Virus record (IMG/VR): IMGVR_UViG_3300031974_003050
Span: 1-64,000 of that record
Length of the DNA: 64,000 nucleotides
Reading direction: 5' to 3' (one strand)
Origin: a virus
The translations under genes were made by a program, and so were the position numbers. The notes under the pieces are model-generated. The model was not told the DNA's origin. It saw only the letters and a program-made list of their open reading frames with translations, and did no database searches. This document shows positions 26,701 through 35,530 of the stretch, piece by piece (position 1 is the first letter of the stretch; each line of letters starts with the position of its first letter).

Positions 26701-29646
26701 ATGAGAACTATAGGGGATCCGACAAAAGAAGAGGTAAAAAAAAGAATGTTGGCCTCAGGTAAATGGGTAGAGGGGGAGAATGGAGAGTTGATTAGAGTGC
26801 CACAGCAAGACGTTTACGGATTCCCTACCACCGCCCGCGCTCAGGAGCTTTCACAACGTACAGAGCCGTTAAACGAACAGGAGCTTAGTGAATTCATCCG
26901 TTACGGTTTCAGCCCAACCAATCCTGTAAACACCGCTTTCAGTATGGTTGCTGGTGCTCACCCTGTAGGAGCATCAGCAGACATATTAGGTAATCTTATA
27001 GGTAGAGGATTGAGCTATGGTAGCAACCTTATAGGTAGAGCGGCTCTTAGACAAAGCCCCATACTCCCTACAGATTGGGATGGAATCATAAACAGAGCAA
27101 ATCAAAAACTCAAAGAAGGGTTAGGCATAAAAACAGGTGATGACGCCATAGAGCTTGTCCCTATGCCTGTAGATGTAGATGGGACTAGCTTCCCTTCTTT
27201 CGATGTGGAAGTTAGAGTAAACGGTAAGACGACAGGACATATGTCCTTTGATCCAATAGATACCCGAAGCGCGGAAAAAATAGCAGACGAAAGAAGGCTA
27301 TTAATGGGGGATGTAGATCCTGAGTATGGGTTGATAAGAAACGAGGACTTTCCTTTTGAATTCGAGCCGCAATTACAAGGGAGAGGTCTTTCAGGAGAAA
27401 TGACCTCTGCCATTAATGAGTCTTTGAAAGATGAAGGGTTTAGACTGTACTCTAGTTTTGATCACACACCTGAAGGTGCGAGGAGATACATTAACATGGC
27501 TGAGAAGGGTTATGTAGAACCTATAGACGTGAGGAGCGAATTGAGAGGCAGATACAGATTCAACAAGAACGGAGGTAAGATTAGGGTTCAGAAAAAAGCG
27601 TCCAATGGAATGAGGGTTTTGCGGTCTTGGCCGCCTGACGAGGGGGATCCGTTGCCGTACACGGCGGTATCAGAGTCTACATCACCTTATATAACACAGC
27701 CTATTCTACCGCAGGAGGCTCAATCTTTAGCTGAAAATCAAGATTATAAAGACGCGCTGGAGGAGCATCCTTTACTACGGATGATTGTAGATGATGATCT
27801 ACGACAGAGAGTTGAAGATCAACAATCAAACTTTTATCTAAGAGAGGCACCACCGTACCTCAATACTAGCCCATATCCGACCATATCAGCAGTAGCTGCT
27901 AGTCCTGAACTTAGAGAGGAACAAGGAAGAGCAAATCCAGCGTTTACTCTAATGGAATTCTTAACTCCTGTTGGTGACCTGACTTCGATACTTGGTGGTG
28001 TTGGAGATTTGATTCGTGGTGACTATGCGTCTGGGGCCGTTGGAATAGGGTCTGGGCTTTTGTCAGCGATTATTCCAGGCTCTATACCTACTGGAAAGGC
28101 GAGCACTAGACTATATGAAAACGCTGGAAAAAATGGTGTTTCTGTAAAATCTATTAGACAAGCCGCATCTGGAAAGGATGTGTCTGCATCAGAAGCATCC
28201 CTACTTAACACGCTTGCCGATAGAGCAGAAAACGCTGGACTGACTCATGTAGATCCTGGTAACATGCAGATGGGTGGGATGCAGAGACTTCCTAGGTTTA
28301 GAGGTGGGAATACTAACCCAGAGTGGGATGAGTTCTTCGGGACGGACAGGCTTATGGGGTTGGACTGGAATAACCTCCAAAATATGGACGCCGTTATTAG
28401 GGAAGCAAGGCGTGACGTCACCCACGACTCTGAAGTGATACTCCTGAAAGGAGACGATGTTATTTACGGGAATCCAAGCAAAAAACACTTTTCTGCAAGT
28501 TCAGGGCCATCGAATGTCGGTGTTCATGCCCATGTAAGGGCTATACCTGACCCGTGGGAGACATTGAAAGCGAAGAGAGGGGAGCCAAGCAGAAACGTCA
28601 GGAGTATGCTTGAGATCCAGAGCGATGCATTTCAATCAGGTAAATCGGGGAGGTGGGAACACACTTATCATGAATACGGAGACGAGCCTATATTCGGAAG
28701 TAAAGAGGTTCATAGGATGGTAGCTGAGGATCCAGGTCGGCTTGAAGAGATCTTTGAAAACGTAGAGCACGTAGGACAGCAGGTTATCGGGTACCTTAAT
28801 GACAAGGGGTTCGGAAAGGGGAAATCTCTTCAAGACGTCCTTGGTCTGGAGAAGGTGGTAGAAGGGACTGGTAGCAAGCTGCACAGAGATGTAGGGTTGC
28901 TACAGGAATTCGGTGGCACCGCTGTTGCCGCTCCAGAAGGCGAGGTGGCAGGGTTTAGTAAGCTTCTGGAAGATCTTATTGAAGGTGGTGACATAACGAG
29001 ACAAGAAGCGGATGACTTTCTTGTCGCTTACAGCAGGTTTGGCGGTGAGGGGCACTACGACTTCAACTTCTCTGAAAATATAACGGAAGCGGAGGCCAAA
29101 GGCAGGAGAATAGACATGGCGGACGACCTTGATATGGAAGTAGAGAGGCCAAACGTAACCAGAGAGCATCCATGGACAAGAGTGACTAGTGAGCTGTTAG
29201 ACATAGGTGTTAATCAGATGAGGCGTGAAGTCAAAGACCCAGACTTCTTGAAGCATGTAGACAAAATAAAGAACATGCCTGACCCGTCTAAAAACCCTAT
29301 GTCTAAAACCTGGGAGCGGGAGGCGCTTGCGGCATTCTTCGAGGATGGGGCCAAAAAAGGAGCTGAGGCATACCGATTCCCCACCACAGAAACGGTTCGA
29401 ACTATACAGGGCTGGGATCCAAATAGAAATTTTGACATGATCCTTAATCGATACCAACGCCTCCCTGATCAGATGGAGAAGATGGGAGTTGACGTAAGTC
29501 AGATTACGAACGTCACGGACGGATTCGGTAATACTTGGCTTGAGATTCCCGTTTCCGCCGTCCCTGCATCTGTCAAAGTGTACAAGATCGGGGGACGCAT
29601 AAGGGTCAATAAGGCTAAGAAGAAAGGTATGAGAGTGAAGAAATGA
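26701..29646 (+). CDS. Multidomain polyvalent virion protein (GNAT-like plus polyvalent C-terminal domain)
   Basis: 981 residues. Around residues 150-285 lies a GNAT-acetyltransferase-like domain: 'VRVNGKTTGHMSFDPID', the acetyl-CoA-loop-like QLQGRGLSGEM near 224, and 'GFRLYSSFDHTPEGARRYI'. A basic 'FNKNGGKIRVQKK' linker follows near 289. A hydrophobic Gly-rich segment lies near 420-455. From about 600 come 'HAHVR', 'LEIQSDAFQ' and 'FPTTETVRTIQGW', in the order seen in the EIQSDWHQ-containing polyvalent-protein domain. The C-terminus ends GGRIRVNKAKKKGMRVKK. Substrates are unknown. Confidence 0.55.
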   Translation: MRTIGDPTKEEVKKRMLASGKWVEGENGELIRVPQQDVYGFPTTARAQELSQRTEPLNEQELSEFIRYGFSPTNPVNTAFSMVAGAHPVGASADILGNLIGRGLSYGSNLIGRAALRQSPILPTDWDGIINRANQKLKEGLGIKTGDDAIELVPMPVDVDGTSFPSFDVEVRVNGKTTGHMSFDPIDTRSAEKIADERRLLMGDVDPEYGLIRNEDFPFEFEPQLQGRGLSGEMTSAINESLKDEGFRLYSSFDHTPEGARRYINMAEKGYVEPIDVRSELRGRYRFNKNGGKIRVQKKASNGMRVLRSWPPDEGDPLPYTAVSESTSPYITQPILPQEAQSLAENQDYKDALEEHPLLRMIVDDDLRQRVEDQQSNFYLREAPPYLNTSPYPTISAVAASPELREEQGRANPAFTLMEFLTPVGDLTSILGGVGDLIRGDYASGAVGIGSGLLSAIIPGSIPTGKASTRLYENAGKNGVSVKSIRQAASGKDVSASEASLLNTLADRAENAGLTHVDPGNMQMGGMQRLPRFRGGNTNPEWDEFFGTDRLMGLDWNNLQNMDAVIREARRDVTHDSEVILLKGDDVIYGNPSKKHFSASSGPSNVGVHAHVRAIPDPWETLKAKRGEPSRNVRSMLEIQSDAFQSGKSGRWEHTYHEYGDEPIFGSKEVHRMVAEDPGRLEEIFENVEHVGQQVIGYLNDKGFGKGKSLQDVLGLEKVVEGTGSKLHRDVGLLQEFGGTAVAAPEGEVAGFSKLLEDLIEGGDITRQEADDFLVAYSRFGGEGHYDFNFSENITEAEAKGRRIDMADDLDMEVERPNVTREHPWTRVTSELLDIGVNQMRREVKDPDFLKHVDKIKNMPDPSKNPMSKTWEREALAAFFEDGAKKGAEAYRFPTTETVRTIQGWDPNRNFDMILNRYQRLPDQMEKMGVDVSQITNVTDGFGNTWLEIPVSAVPASVKVYKIGGRIRVNKAKKKGMRVKK

Positions 29647-29670
29647 AGAGAGGCCCCGAAGGGCCTCTCT
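29647..29670. terminator. Bidirectional terminator hairpin between convergent blocks
   Basis: AGAGAGGCCC-CGAA-GGGCCTCTCT is a 10-bp perfect stem with a stable tetraloop, immediately after the rightward stop at 29646. Leftward transcripts of the replication block end here too. It lacks a long T-run on either side. Confidence 0.75.
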
Positions 29671-29693
29671 AAGGTTAGCGAAATTACACTGCA

Positions 29694-29759
29694 CTAGGTC
29701 GATGTAACAGTGCCAAGATAATACATTTGCATTACCCAGCATTTGTCTATTCTCTTCAT
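29694..29759 (-). CDS. Possible 21-residue peptide after the RNR gene
   Basis: The RNR stop overlaps an ATG as ATGA, opening MKRIDKCWVMQMYYLGTVTST and then a stop. The coupling is the only support. No homology was recognised, and it may be chance. Confidence 0.2.
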   Translation of the reverse strand: MKRIDKCWVMQMYYLGTVTST

Positions 29760-31660
29760 CGGACAGGGCATGCTCCTGTGTCACAATCAGAAATCTCCAC
29801 GTCATCCAACTCAACGCTAGAAAGGCTGGATATGGGGGTCACTTTTGACCTCTCCTCGTGGTAGCGAGATTCGCTGATTTCTTCCAAGGGAGCCTGATCA
29901 AAGCCATGCCCGCTGTGAAGAAGAAAAGAAACCGACTTGGTGTTAAAGTAGTGCTTTGCCAACCAGTCTTTTATTTCGTCTAACTCCTCTTTCCTATAGT
30001 ATATTGTAACCGATACGGAGTTGTCGCTCCATTCCGCTTGCAATCTTTTAATGACCTCCAGCTGGTCAACAGCTGTCATGTCGTCTGCAAATTTAGTCCC
30101 TTCGGGGAAACTACAGGGGAAAGAAACCACTACTGTGGAATGGTCTTCCGTCCCGTCAAAGTTCCGTACATATTCTACGTGATACCCGTTACCCCTAGCA
30201 ACTCGTGCAAGCTCGCTATCTGCAGCCATTCTGATTCTTCTAATGTAATATTGGGAGTATCCAGGGTGTGCGCCTGGTGTAACGCCAGCAAGTAGAGACA
30301 GCGTTCCACTGGGTTTAACTGTAGTAAGCTTAATGGAATGAGGAAAGCCATGGTTCTTTGAGTATTCTTTGTCGTAATTCCTTAACCAAACATACGCATC
30401 AGACAACCATCCTCTTTGCTCTTCTTCGGCCTGAAGGTATCCAGTAACCCCAATACCCATTCTCATATTCTTATGGACTATATCTTCAGTCTCCTTGAGT
30501 GAGCAAGGGATAGCAAGGCTGTGCTTATTGATTCTATAAAGATACGAAAGTACCTTCTTTAGCTCATCGTATGATACGATATTTGGCAAATAAACCTCAG
30601 CGAGACAGCAAGTCTCAAAGTTAGCTAGGCTCTGTTCGGCACATGGGTTGTACCCCATTACATCAGGATCGTCATATTCGGTTTCTTCTGTCCTCCCCAT
30701 GCGTCTAGAGGATTCTAGGTTAATCAATCCGTAAGGCTCTCCATTGCCCTTATATCCTTCCCAAAATTCATCTGGAAGAACAGATATATCATCACAGACA
30801 ACCGAGTTGTTGCTCATGGCCCTCCAGTTCGGAATACCCCCCAGATCCCAACGCTTGGCACGCAAGTACTCGATGTCATCAGGATCCCCTATGGCAATCT
30901 GAGCAGACCTACGGACGTTACCAGCCACCACTATTTTACCTATTATGTTCATGATGTCTAGGCAATCAATAGGGCGAAGGCGTTGCCCTGCTCTGTTGTT
31001 GAGGATGCTATTTATCTCCATCATACCCCATACCAGATCCTCTGGTCCGCTTGCGGTACCTCCGAAGCCTTTGATAACAGAACCCTTTGATCTGATGAGG
31101 TGAGTGGCGAACGTAAAGTCTTCATCGGATCCGTCTTGCCAAAAGTGGGCTTCAAGCACACGCTCAAGAAGACTGACCCATCCTTCGCGGGAGTCAGGAA
31201 CGATAAAGTCAGCATCATTAGCATCCTTCCTCTCGATTTTCACCTGTTGGTAGCCGACCTTCGGGAGTTGATACACATTCTCCCTTTGGATGTTGAATCC
31301 GACACCGCTACCGAGCATTAGCATTTCGAATGCCCAAGTAAATGGTCTAATTGGGTCGTCAATTACCACAAACGAGCAGTTCTGCAGGGAAGGCATCCCT
31401 AGTCTGTCTACTGTTTCGGTTCCAAGTTGCCACAAGAACCTTCCAGCCACTGTGCCTTTAAGGTCCATCATGATGCCCCTTAGTTCATCCTGCTGCACCT
31501 CGTCAAAATTGCAACCGAGCTGGTCGTTACAAGCTTTGACTACGCGATCGACTGTCTCGTGCCACTCCTCTGTTTGTCCGTTTTTGGTAGGTCTTGCATA
31601 CGTTCTCTTGAACGTGGGGTATCCTACCTCACCCCATGGGATAAGTTTTTCTTCTTTCAT
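29756..31660 (-). CDS. nrdJ: Adenosylcobalamin-dependent (class II) ribonucleotide reductase
   Basis: 634 residues. It reduces ribonucleoside triphosphates to deoxy forms using a B12-generated thiyl radical. Visible landmarks: QNCSF (Cys95, active-site disulfide partner), the radical-site NPCAEQSL (Cys340 and Glu342), KPSGTLSLLAGVTPGAHPG near 449-467, and the C-terminal shuttle cysteines in CDTGACPVR (626 and 631). The C-x4-C tail and the monomer length match the Lactobacillus leichmannii RTPR type, slightly shortened. It needs no oxygen and no second subunit but depends on host cobalamin. It is the last large gene of the leftward block and supplies dNTPs for replication. Confidence 0.93.
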   Translation of the reverse strand: MKEEKLIPWGEVGYPTFKRTYARPTKNGQTEEWHETVDRVVKACNDQLGCNFDEVQQDELRGIMMDLKGTVAGRFLWQLGTETVDRLGMPSLQNCSFVVIDDPIRPFTWAFEMLMLGSGVGFNIQRENVYQLPKVGYQQVKIERKDANDADFIVPDSREGWVSLLERVLEAHFWQDGSDEDFTFATHLIRSKGSVIKGFGGTASGPEDLVWGMMEINSILNNRAGQRLRPIDCLDIMNIIGKIVVAGNVRRSAQIAIGDPDDIEYLRAKRWDLGGIPNWRAMSNNSVVCDDISVLPDEFWEGYKGNGEPYGLINLESSRRMGRTEETEYDDPDVMGYNPCAEQSLANFETCCLAEVYLPNIVSYDELKKVLSYLYRINKHSLAIPCSLKETEDIVHKNMRMGIGVTGYLQAEEEQRGWLSDAYVWLRNYDKEYSKNHGFPHSIKLTTVKPSGTLSLLAGVTPGAHPGYSQYYIRRIRMAADSELARVARGNGYHVEYVRNFDGTEDHSTVVVSFPCSFPEGTKFADDMTAVDQLEVIKRLQAEWSDNSVSVTIYYRKEELDEIKDWLAKHYFNTKSVSFLLHSGHGFDQAPLEEISESRYHEERSKVTPISSLSSVELDDVEISDCDTGACPVR

Positions 31661-31691
31661 AATTTTTAGTTGGAAAAGGTGTGCAAGGTAC

Positions 31692-32189
31692 TCAATAATC
31701 CAGAAAGTATTTCCATACTCTGTAAGATTCTAGAGACCTTATGTCCCGAAGGACAACCTTAGTTATGATGTCGAGCCTGTCCTTTCTTTGGTACAGTTTC
31801 CTGTAAGCATTGCGCTTGTCAGACACTACTTCAAGATCGACATTTTTATCAACCCACTCTTTCAGTTCAAGTCGGTCAACGATTGAGAAACCGTGCTCTT
31901 CAGGCATATCAAAAGCGATGATTGTTGCACCGCCGAGTAGCCATCCGTTGTTCCCCCGTACATTTTTTAGCTCTACCCAAATCTCATCAGGTAGGTTATT
32001 GCCTTTTACATCTACACCCCACTTGCCCTTATCGTTGAAGGCCAACCAGTAGTCGATATGGTCGTGAATGTCCTCCGCGTAAGAGGACTTCTTCACCTCC
32101 AGGCCTAGATTCTCTGCGGCTCTAATGAACCTTACTTCTGCTACTCTCCCCGTTGAATTAGAGTACCTCCTCCTGCTTTGGGAGGTCAC
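31692..32189 (-). CDS. Putative PD-(D/E)XK nuclease
   Basis: 165 residues. The core reads 'DHIDYWLAFNDKGKWGVDVKG', then 'IWVELKNVRGNNGWL'. The Asp of GVDVKG and the E-x-K of VELKN fit the acid-x(n)-E-x-K active site of the PD-(D/E)XK fold. The N-terminus 'STGRVAEVRFIRAAENLGLEV' matches the usual first helix of such resolvase or restriction-like enzymes. It probably processes DNA during replication or host degradation. The exact family is uncertain. Confidence 0.6.
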   Translation of the reverse strand: MTSQSRRRYSNSTGRVAEVRFIRAAENLGLEVKKSSYAEDIHDHIDYWLAFNDKGKWGVDVKGNNLPDEIWVELKNVRGNNGWLLGGATIIAFDMPEEHGFSIVDRLELKEWVDKNVDLEVVSDKRNAYRKLYQRKDRLDIITKVVLRDIRSLESYRVWKYFLDY

Positions 32190-32404
32190 TCTTTGTGGTA
32201 TTCCTTAACCGCCTCAGTACACAAGTCCATCTCATGTTTTACGAGCGTAATGCACCTGTTTACCCTCTCGTTTACATTCTCTTTGTCTGTGATAGGATTT
32301 CCGCTATTGTCGTGTAAAGACTCGTACAAATCAGCCATGACTCTCATTGACCTGTCTGTGGCGATAGCGTAATATTCACTCAATTTAGATTGATCCATCT
32401 TCAA
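32186..32404 (-). CDS. Small helical hypothetical protein
   Basis: 72 residues, or 70 from the Met at 32398. Charged and helical ('LSEYYAIATDRSMRVMADLY', 'ERVNRCITLVKHEMDLCTEA'). It overlaps the nuclease genes on both sides (4 and 20 bases), so it is embedded in the operon. No family was recognised. Confidence 0.55.
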   Translation of the reverse strand: MKMDQSKLSEYYAIATDRSMRVMADLYESLHDNSGNPITDKENVNERVNRCITLVKHEMDLCTEAVKEYHKE

Positions 32405-32843
32405 TGCTTTTTTTAATTTCCTGAATAGCTTGATCTACTTGCTGTCTATTCTTTGCCAAAAATACAGCATATGGTAGTTCGTTGTCAGTTATGTGGCGTA
32501 AAAAAAGTTTCCATCTCATGGGGAAGTCATGGTGACTTGGCAGATAACCTTTAGTTTCAATTATAAAATTTGAGTCGGTTCCTACAAAGTCAGGTGTGTA
32601 CTTGATAGGAAGCTGTCTGGTACCTGTTCTGTCACTCATGAGCTTCCCCTTCGATGTCATTTTAAAATACTTGTTGTCAAACTTAAAACCGTCTAGCAGT
32701 TCAAACGTCAGTTCCTCATAGTCAAAAGATAGCCCGTATTCACTCAGTTGGTCAGCACAGTACTTCTCAAGAGAAGATTTGTACCTGCCCAGGGGTTGTT
32801 TTTTGCGTGAACGCGAGTGAGACGTTTTTCTTTTTCCTTTCAC
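32385..32843 (-). CDS. T7 endonuclease I-like Holliday junction resolvase
   Basis: 152 residues. After a basic N-terminus, the order YKSSLEKYCADQLSEYG, DYEELTFEL, YTPDFV and FIIETKGYLPSHHDFPMRWK reproduces that of T7 gp3 endonuclease I: helix, then E, P-D-F, E-T-K-G and a basic helix. It would resolve branched DNA before packaging. It lies next to the primase-helicase, as in many T7-like replication modules. Confidence 0.85.
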   Translation of the reverse strand: MKGKRKTSHSRSRKKQPLGRYKSSLEKYCADQLSEYGLSFDYEELTFELLDGFKFDNKYFKMTSKGKLMSDRTGTRQLPIKYTPDFVGTDSNFIIETKGYLPSHHDFPMRWKLFLRHITDNELPYAVFLAKNRQQVDQAIQEIKKSIEDGSI

Positions 32844-32852
32844 AAGGCGAAG

Positions 32853-34673
32853 TTACACCGCGTTATTGAGAAAATGTGTATTTGCTTTCAGATTTATTTG
32901 AGATTGCTGTCCTAATTGGCTTGAAACGGGCTTGTACAAAGGCTTTTGAGTTGTCCACTCTTTGAACCCAGTATGGCTCAAATCAAAAATAAATTTGATT
33001 GGTTCATCTAAAGGAGTGGGCTCCCCACCTGTCTCTACCTCTCTAATCTTCCTCACGTGAAGCTCCGTCAACTTCCTCAGATGCATGTCAGGGGCCTGAA
33101 CCTTTCGGTGTATGGTAAGGAAGCAGTCCGCCCGATTGACGAACTTGCCTCCCCCCTCCGTATCTTCTGCATACGGGGCTACAGGCAGACCATCGTCACC
33201 CTTGCGCCGCTGTGCTTCGGTCACGGCATGCATGTTCAACCACACAGCCACGTTGTGAGACTTAGAGAACGTAAGGAATTCTGATGCCGCCTCGTAGTGG
33301 TAGTCGTGAGCCCCAAGTCCGCTGTTACCGAGCTCAAGCTTGAGACTGTTGTACGGGTCGATGAAGATGCCGTCTAGATCCTGTTGCTTCATTGTCTTCT
33401 CCATGAAGAGCACAATGTCGCTGTAGCTATACACATCGTGGTTGTTGATGATAGTGAAGTGCTGTTGAACCCACTTGTATGCCGCCTTGCGTTCGGCGTA
33501 CCCCATGTCCCCTACTTTCCTGCCCTTGGCAAATTGCATAAGGGTCATCTTCACCGATGCAGTTCGATTCTCAGAACTGTATATCAGCCACTTCCAATCG
33601 TGCCTAACTGCGGAGTTGGCGATGAGGTATAGCATCATCGTGGTCTTACCTACGTTGGAGTGACCATTGACGATTACAAACTCCTTCTTGTACCTGAAGT
33701 GCTTGTCAATCAACTCATTGCCAGTATCCAAACCGACTTCGATCTTCCCATTGGCGTAGTCATCTATCCACCTAAAGTCCTCATCGTCAGATGAAATGAA
33801 GGACATATCCCCGTCATTGAGCAATAGCTCACGCTTCGCGTCTTTCTCATTTGCAACGAGCTCCTTGATGGGCATATTCTTACCTGACTCAATCCCATCG
33901 CGGATGGTGTTGATAGCATTCTGCTCGGAGTCGATATCACGCTTGTTTATCTCTCGCATAAGCACCCGCACCACCTCATCTTCCTCCATCCTACCAGCGG
34001 ATATGAATCCGCCGCATAGCCTAGCCGCTGAGTGTAATGCTTTGTGCTTCTCCCCATCGTCAGCCATACGTATCATACGTGCGGCAAGATTGAGCTTCAT
34101 GTAGTCGGTTACAACACCTTCCCTCTCAATCGTTTGTCCAAGCTCAGCTTTTTCGGATGTAAACATCCCAAACTTATCGCTGTCCTTGATGATTATGTCA
34201 GGGTCGTATGACTCAAAGCAAGCCCTAGACTCATTAATGCCTGACGGGTCTACCTCAAGTGCATACTTGCGTTCAAAGTACCTTGATATGGCTCGGAAGT
34301 GGTCCCTGTGTCTTTCTGGGTTCGTTATACGTACCAACGCTTTGACCCCGTCACCTGAAGGACTAGTCCAGCAAGCACACACGTAGTCGTCAGTACCCAA
34401 AGCCTGCTTGGTCTCCTCAACGTTAACGTGATCAAAATCGAGCACAATGATGCCTGAATGCTCGAAGAGCGCGTCATCCTTCCTAGACGAAAACTCCCCG
34501 CTGAAACAAACAACGGGGAGCTTCTTTTTTGCCTCTTTATCACCTTCTCTAATCTGTGAAATCAGTTCCTTTGACTTTCCCTCCTTTATTCTTCGGAGTG
34601 ATTGGCTCAGAGTAATATGATTGGGACCGTTGATGTCCTTTATATCCCTGAATATCGTTATTTTGTTTGTCAT
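32853..34673 (-). CDS. Primase-helicase fusion (BT4734/VirE-N primase plus DnaB-like ATPase)
   Basis: 606 residues. Residues 1-170 are a BT4734/VirE N-terminal primase-like domain, with SGIIVLDFDHV (about 73-83) and SPSGDGVKALV (104-114). Residues 190-280 are a helical linker. Residues 315-580 are a RecA-like DnaB-type helicase core with Walker A GHSNVGKT (337-344), Walker B GIFIDP (435-440) and a later 'WLNMHAVTEAQRR' sensor-like motif. It would unwind DNA and lay down primers. The BT4734 domain is typical of Bacteroidota elements. The start overlaps the upstream gene by 125 bases but is supported by the family-like N-terminus. Confidence 0.85.
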   Translation of the reverse strand: MTNKITIFRDIKDINGPNHITLSQSLRRIKEGKSKELISQIREGDKEAKKKLPVVCFSGEFSSRKDDALFEHSGIIVLDFDHVNVEETKQALGTDDYVCACWTSPSGDGVKALVRITNPERHRDHFRAISRYFERKYALEVDPSGINESRACFESYDPDIIIKDSDKFGMFTSEKAELGQTIEREGVVTDYMKLNLAARMIRMADDGEKHKALHSAARLCGGFISAGRMEEDEVVRVLMREINKRDIDSEQNAINTIRDGIESGKNMPIKELVANEKDAKRELLLNDGDMSFISSDDEDFRWIDDYANGKIEVGLDTGNELIDKHFRYKKEFVIVNGHSNVGKTTMMLYLIANSAVRHDWKWLIYSSENRTASVKMTLMQFAKGRKVGDMGYAERKAAYKWVQQHFTIINNHDVYSYSDIVLFMEKTMKQQDLDGIFIDPYNSLKLELGNSGLGAHDYHYEAASEFLTFSKSHNVAVWLNMHAVTEAQRRKGDDGLPVAPYAEDTEGGGKFVNRADCFLTIHRKVQAPDMHLRKLTELHVRKIREVETGGEPTPLDEPIKFIFDLSHTGFKEWTTQKPLYKPVSSQLGQQSQINLKANTHFLNNAV

Positions 34674-34923
34674 CTCTTGAAATCATAAGCAGGATTAAGT
34701 ATCCTGTAAGGTCTATTAATGTGTCTTCTGTGCTATCGTTTAGCCCAACGTTTTGTATACGTTTAAGCTTGTCGTCAATTCTCTGCCGCAACCCATACTC
34801 AGCGTTAACTGATGAGAATATGTTCAGCGGCTGTAGTGCAGCGTCTCCATAAGCTTCGTTCTTCAGAAGAAGCAAATCTTTGACTTCGTTGCACTTAGAT
34901 ACTATCTTGTTTCTTGTGCTCAT
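34549..34923 (-). CDS. Nucleotide-modification-associated (Nmad1/DUF1599-like) protein
   Basis: 124 residues. The first ~85 match the Nmad1/DUF1599 pattern: KNEAYGDAALQPLNIFS, then RIDDKLKRIQN, then EDTLIDLTGYLILL. This all-alpha family is tied to phage nucleotide metabolism or base modification. The C-terminal 40 residues are polar and overlap the primase-helicase reading frame by 125 bases. They are probably under little constraint. Confidence 0.7.
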   Translation of the reverse strand: MSTRNKIVSKCNEVKDLLLLKNEAYGDAALQPLNIFSSVNAEYGLRQRIDDKLKRIQNVGLNDSTEDTLIDLTGYLILLMISRDDKQNNDIQGYKGHQRSQSYYSEPITPKNKGGKVKGTDFTD

Positions 34924-35182
34924 CTATAGTGAGTTGAGAGTTCGATATGAACTTTTTGCTTACGATATCCCTGATAATCACCTGCCTGTCTGACTTAGAG
35001 GTCTTGCCATAAAGCTCTGACCTCAGTCGCGACATAGTCTTATTGTCATATCGCATAATGTCAGAAGGCGAGGTGAATACAGAGATAATCCACTTGACGC
35101 GCTCGTGCGCCTCCTTTCTTTTTTTGAAGGCAACACGAGCGGTCATCAAGTATATAGGAGCCCTATCAGAAGGGGAGGTCAT
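34895..35182 (-). CDS. Basic hypothetical protein of replication operon
   Basis: 95 residues, basic and helical ('FKKRKEAHERVKWIISVF', 'NKTMSRLRSELYGKTSKSD'). It overlaps both neighbours (17 and 29 bases), which is good evidence for translation. No domain was recognised. It lies between the SSB-like and Nmad-like genes, so a DNA-replication accessory role is possible. Confidence 0.55.
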   Translation of the reverse strand: MTSPSDRAPIYLMTARVAFKKRKEAHERVKWIISVFTSPSDIMRYDNKTMSRLRSELYGKTSKSDRQVIIRDIVSKKFISNSQLTIDEHKKQDSI

Positions 35183-35459
35183 CTTCTACGACCTGTTCTG
35201 ATTTGGCGTTACGGCGCTCCTTAGCACCCTCGCTATTCGGATCGAATACACGAGCGCAAGCTTTGCCACTCTTACTCATGAAGAGCGTGAGGTATACATT
35301 ACCACCACCCTTTTCTGTTTTGATGGTGGTGTATTTATCCAGCATATCCTGGAGTTCGTGGTCTTTGAGCTTTACGCTCCATGCGACGATATCGCCGTTG
35401 TCATTACGCTTGGGCTCTTCGGTCCAGCCCACGAGGACGGAATCATAGTTCTTATCCAT
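35166..35459 (-). CDS. Putative single-stranded DNA-binding protein (DDLPF tail)
   Basis: 97 residues. The body is beta-rich ('DSVLVGWTEEP', 'AWSVKLKDHELQDML', 'GGNVYLTLFMSKSGKACARVF') and could be a small OB fold. The C-terminus ends SEQVVEDDLPF. An acidic tail ending in D-D-x-P-F is the hallmark protein-docking peptide of bacterial SSBs. The place among primase-helicase and recombination genes supports this. The OB fold itself cannot be proven by eye. Confidence 0.6.
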   Translation of the reverse strand: MDKNYDSVLVGWTEEPKRNDNGDIVAWSVKLKDHELQDMLDKYTTIKTEKGGGNVYLTLFMSKSGKACARVFDPNSEGAKERRNAKSEQVVEDDLPF

Positions 35460-35530
35460 AGTGAAAAAAATTAATAATGAAATAAAGGGTTACGAAAATA
35501 AAAAAAATAGTCTTGATGGTTTTGTATGCT

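Noticed and set aside
29722-29729. Rightward TACATTTG promoter-like box
   Set aside because: It would transcribe antisense into the RNR gene; no rightward gene follows, so it is probably chance.
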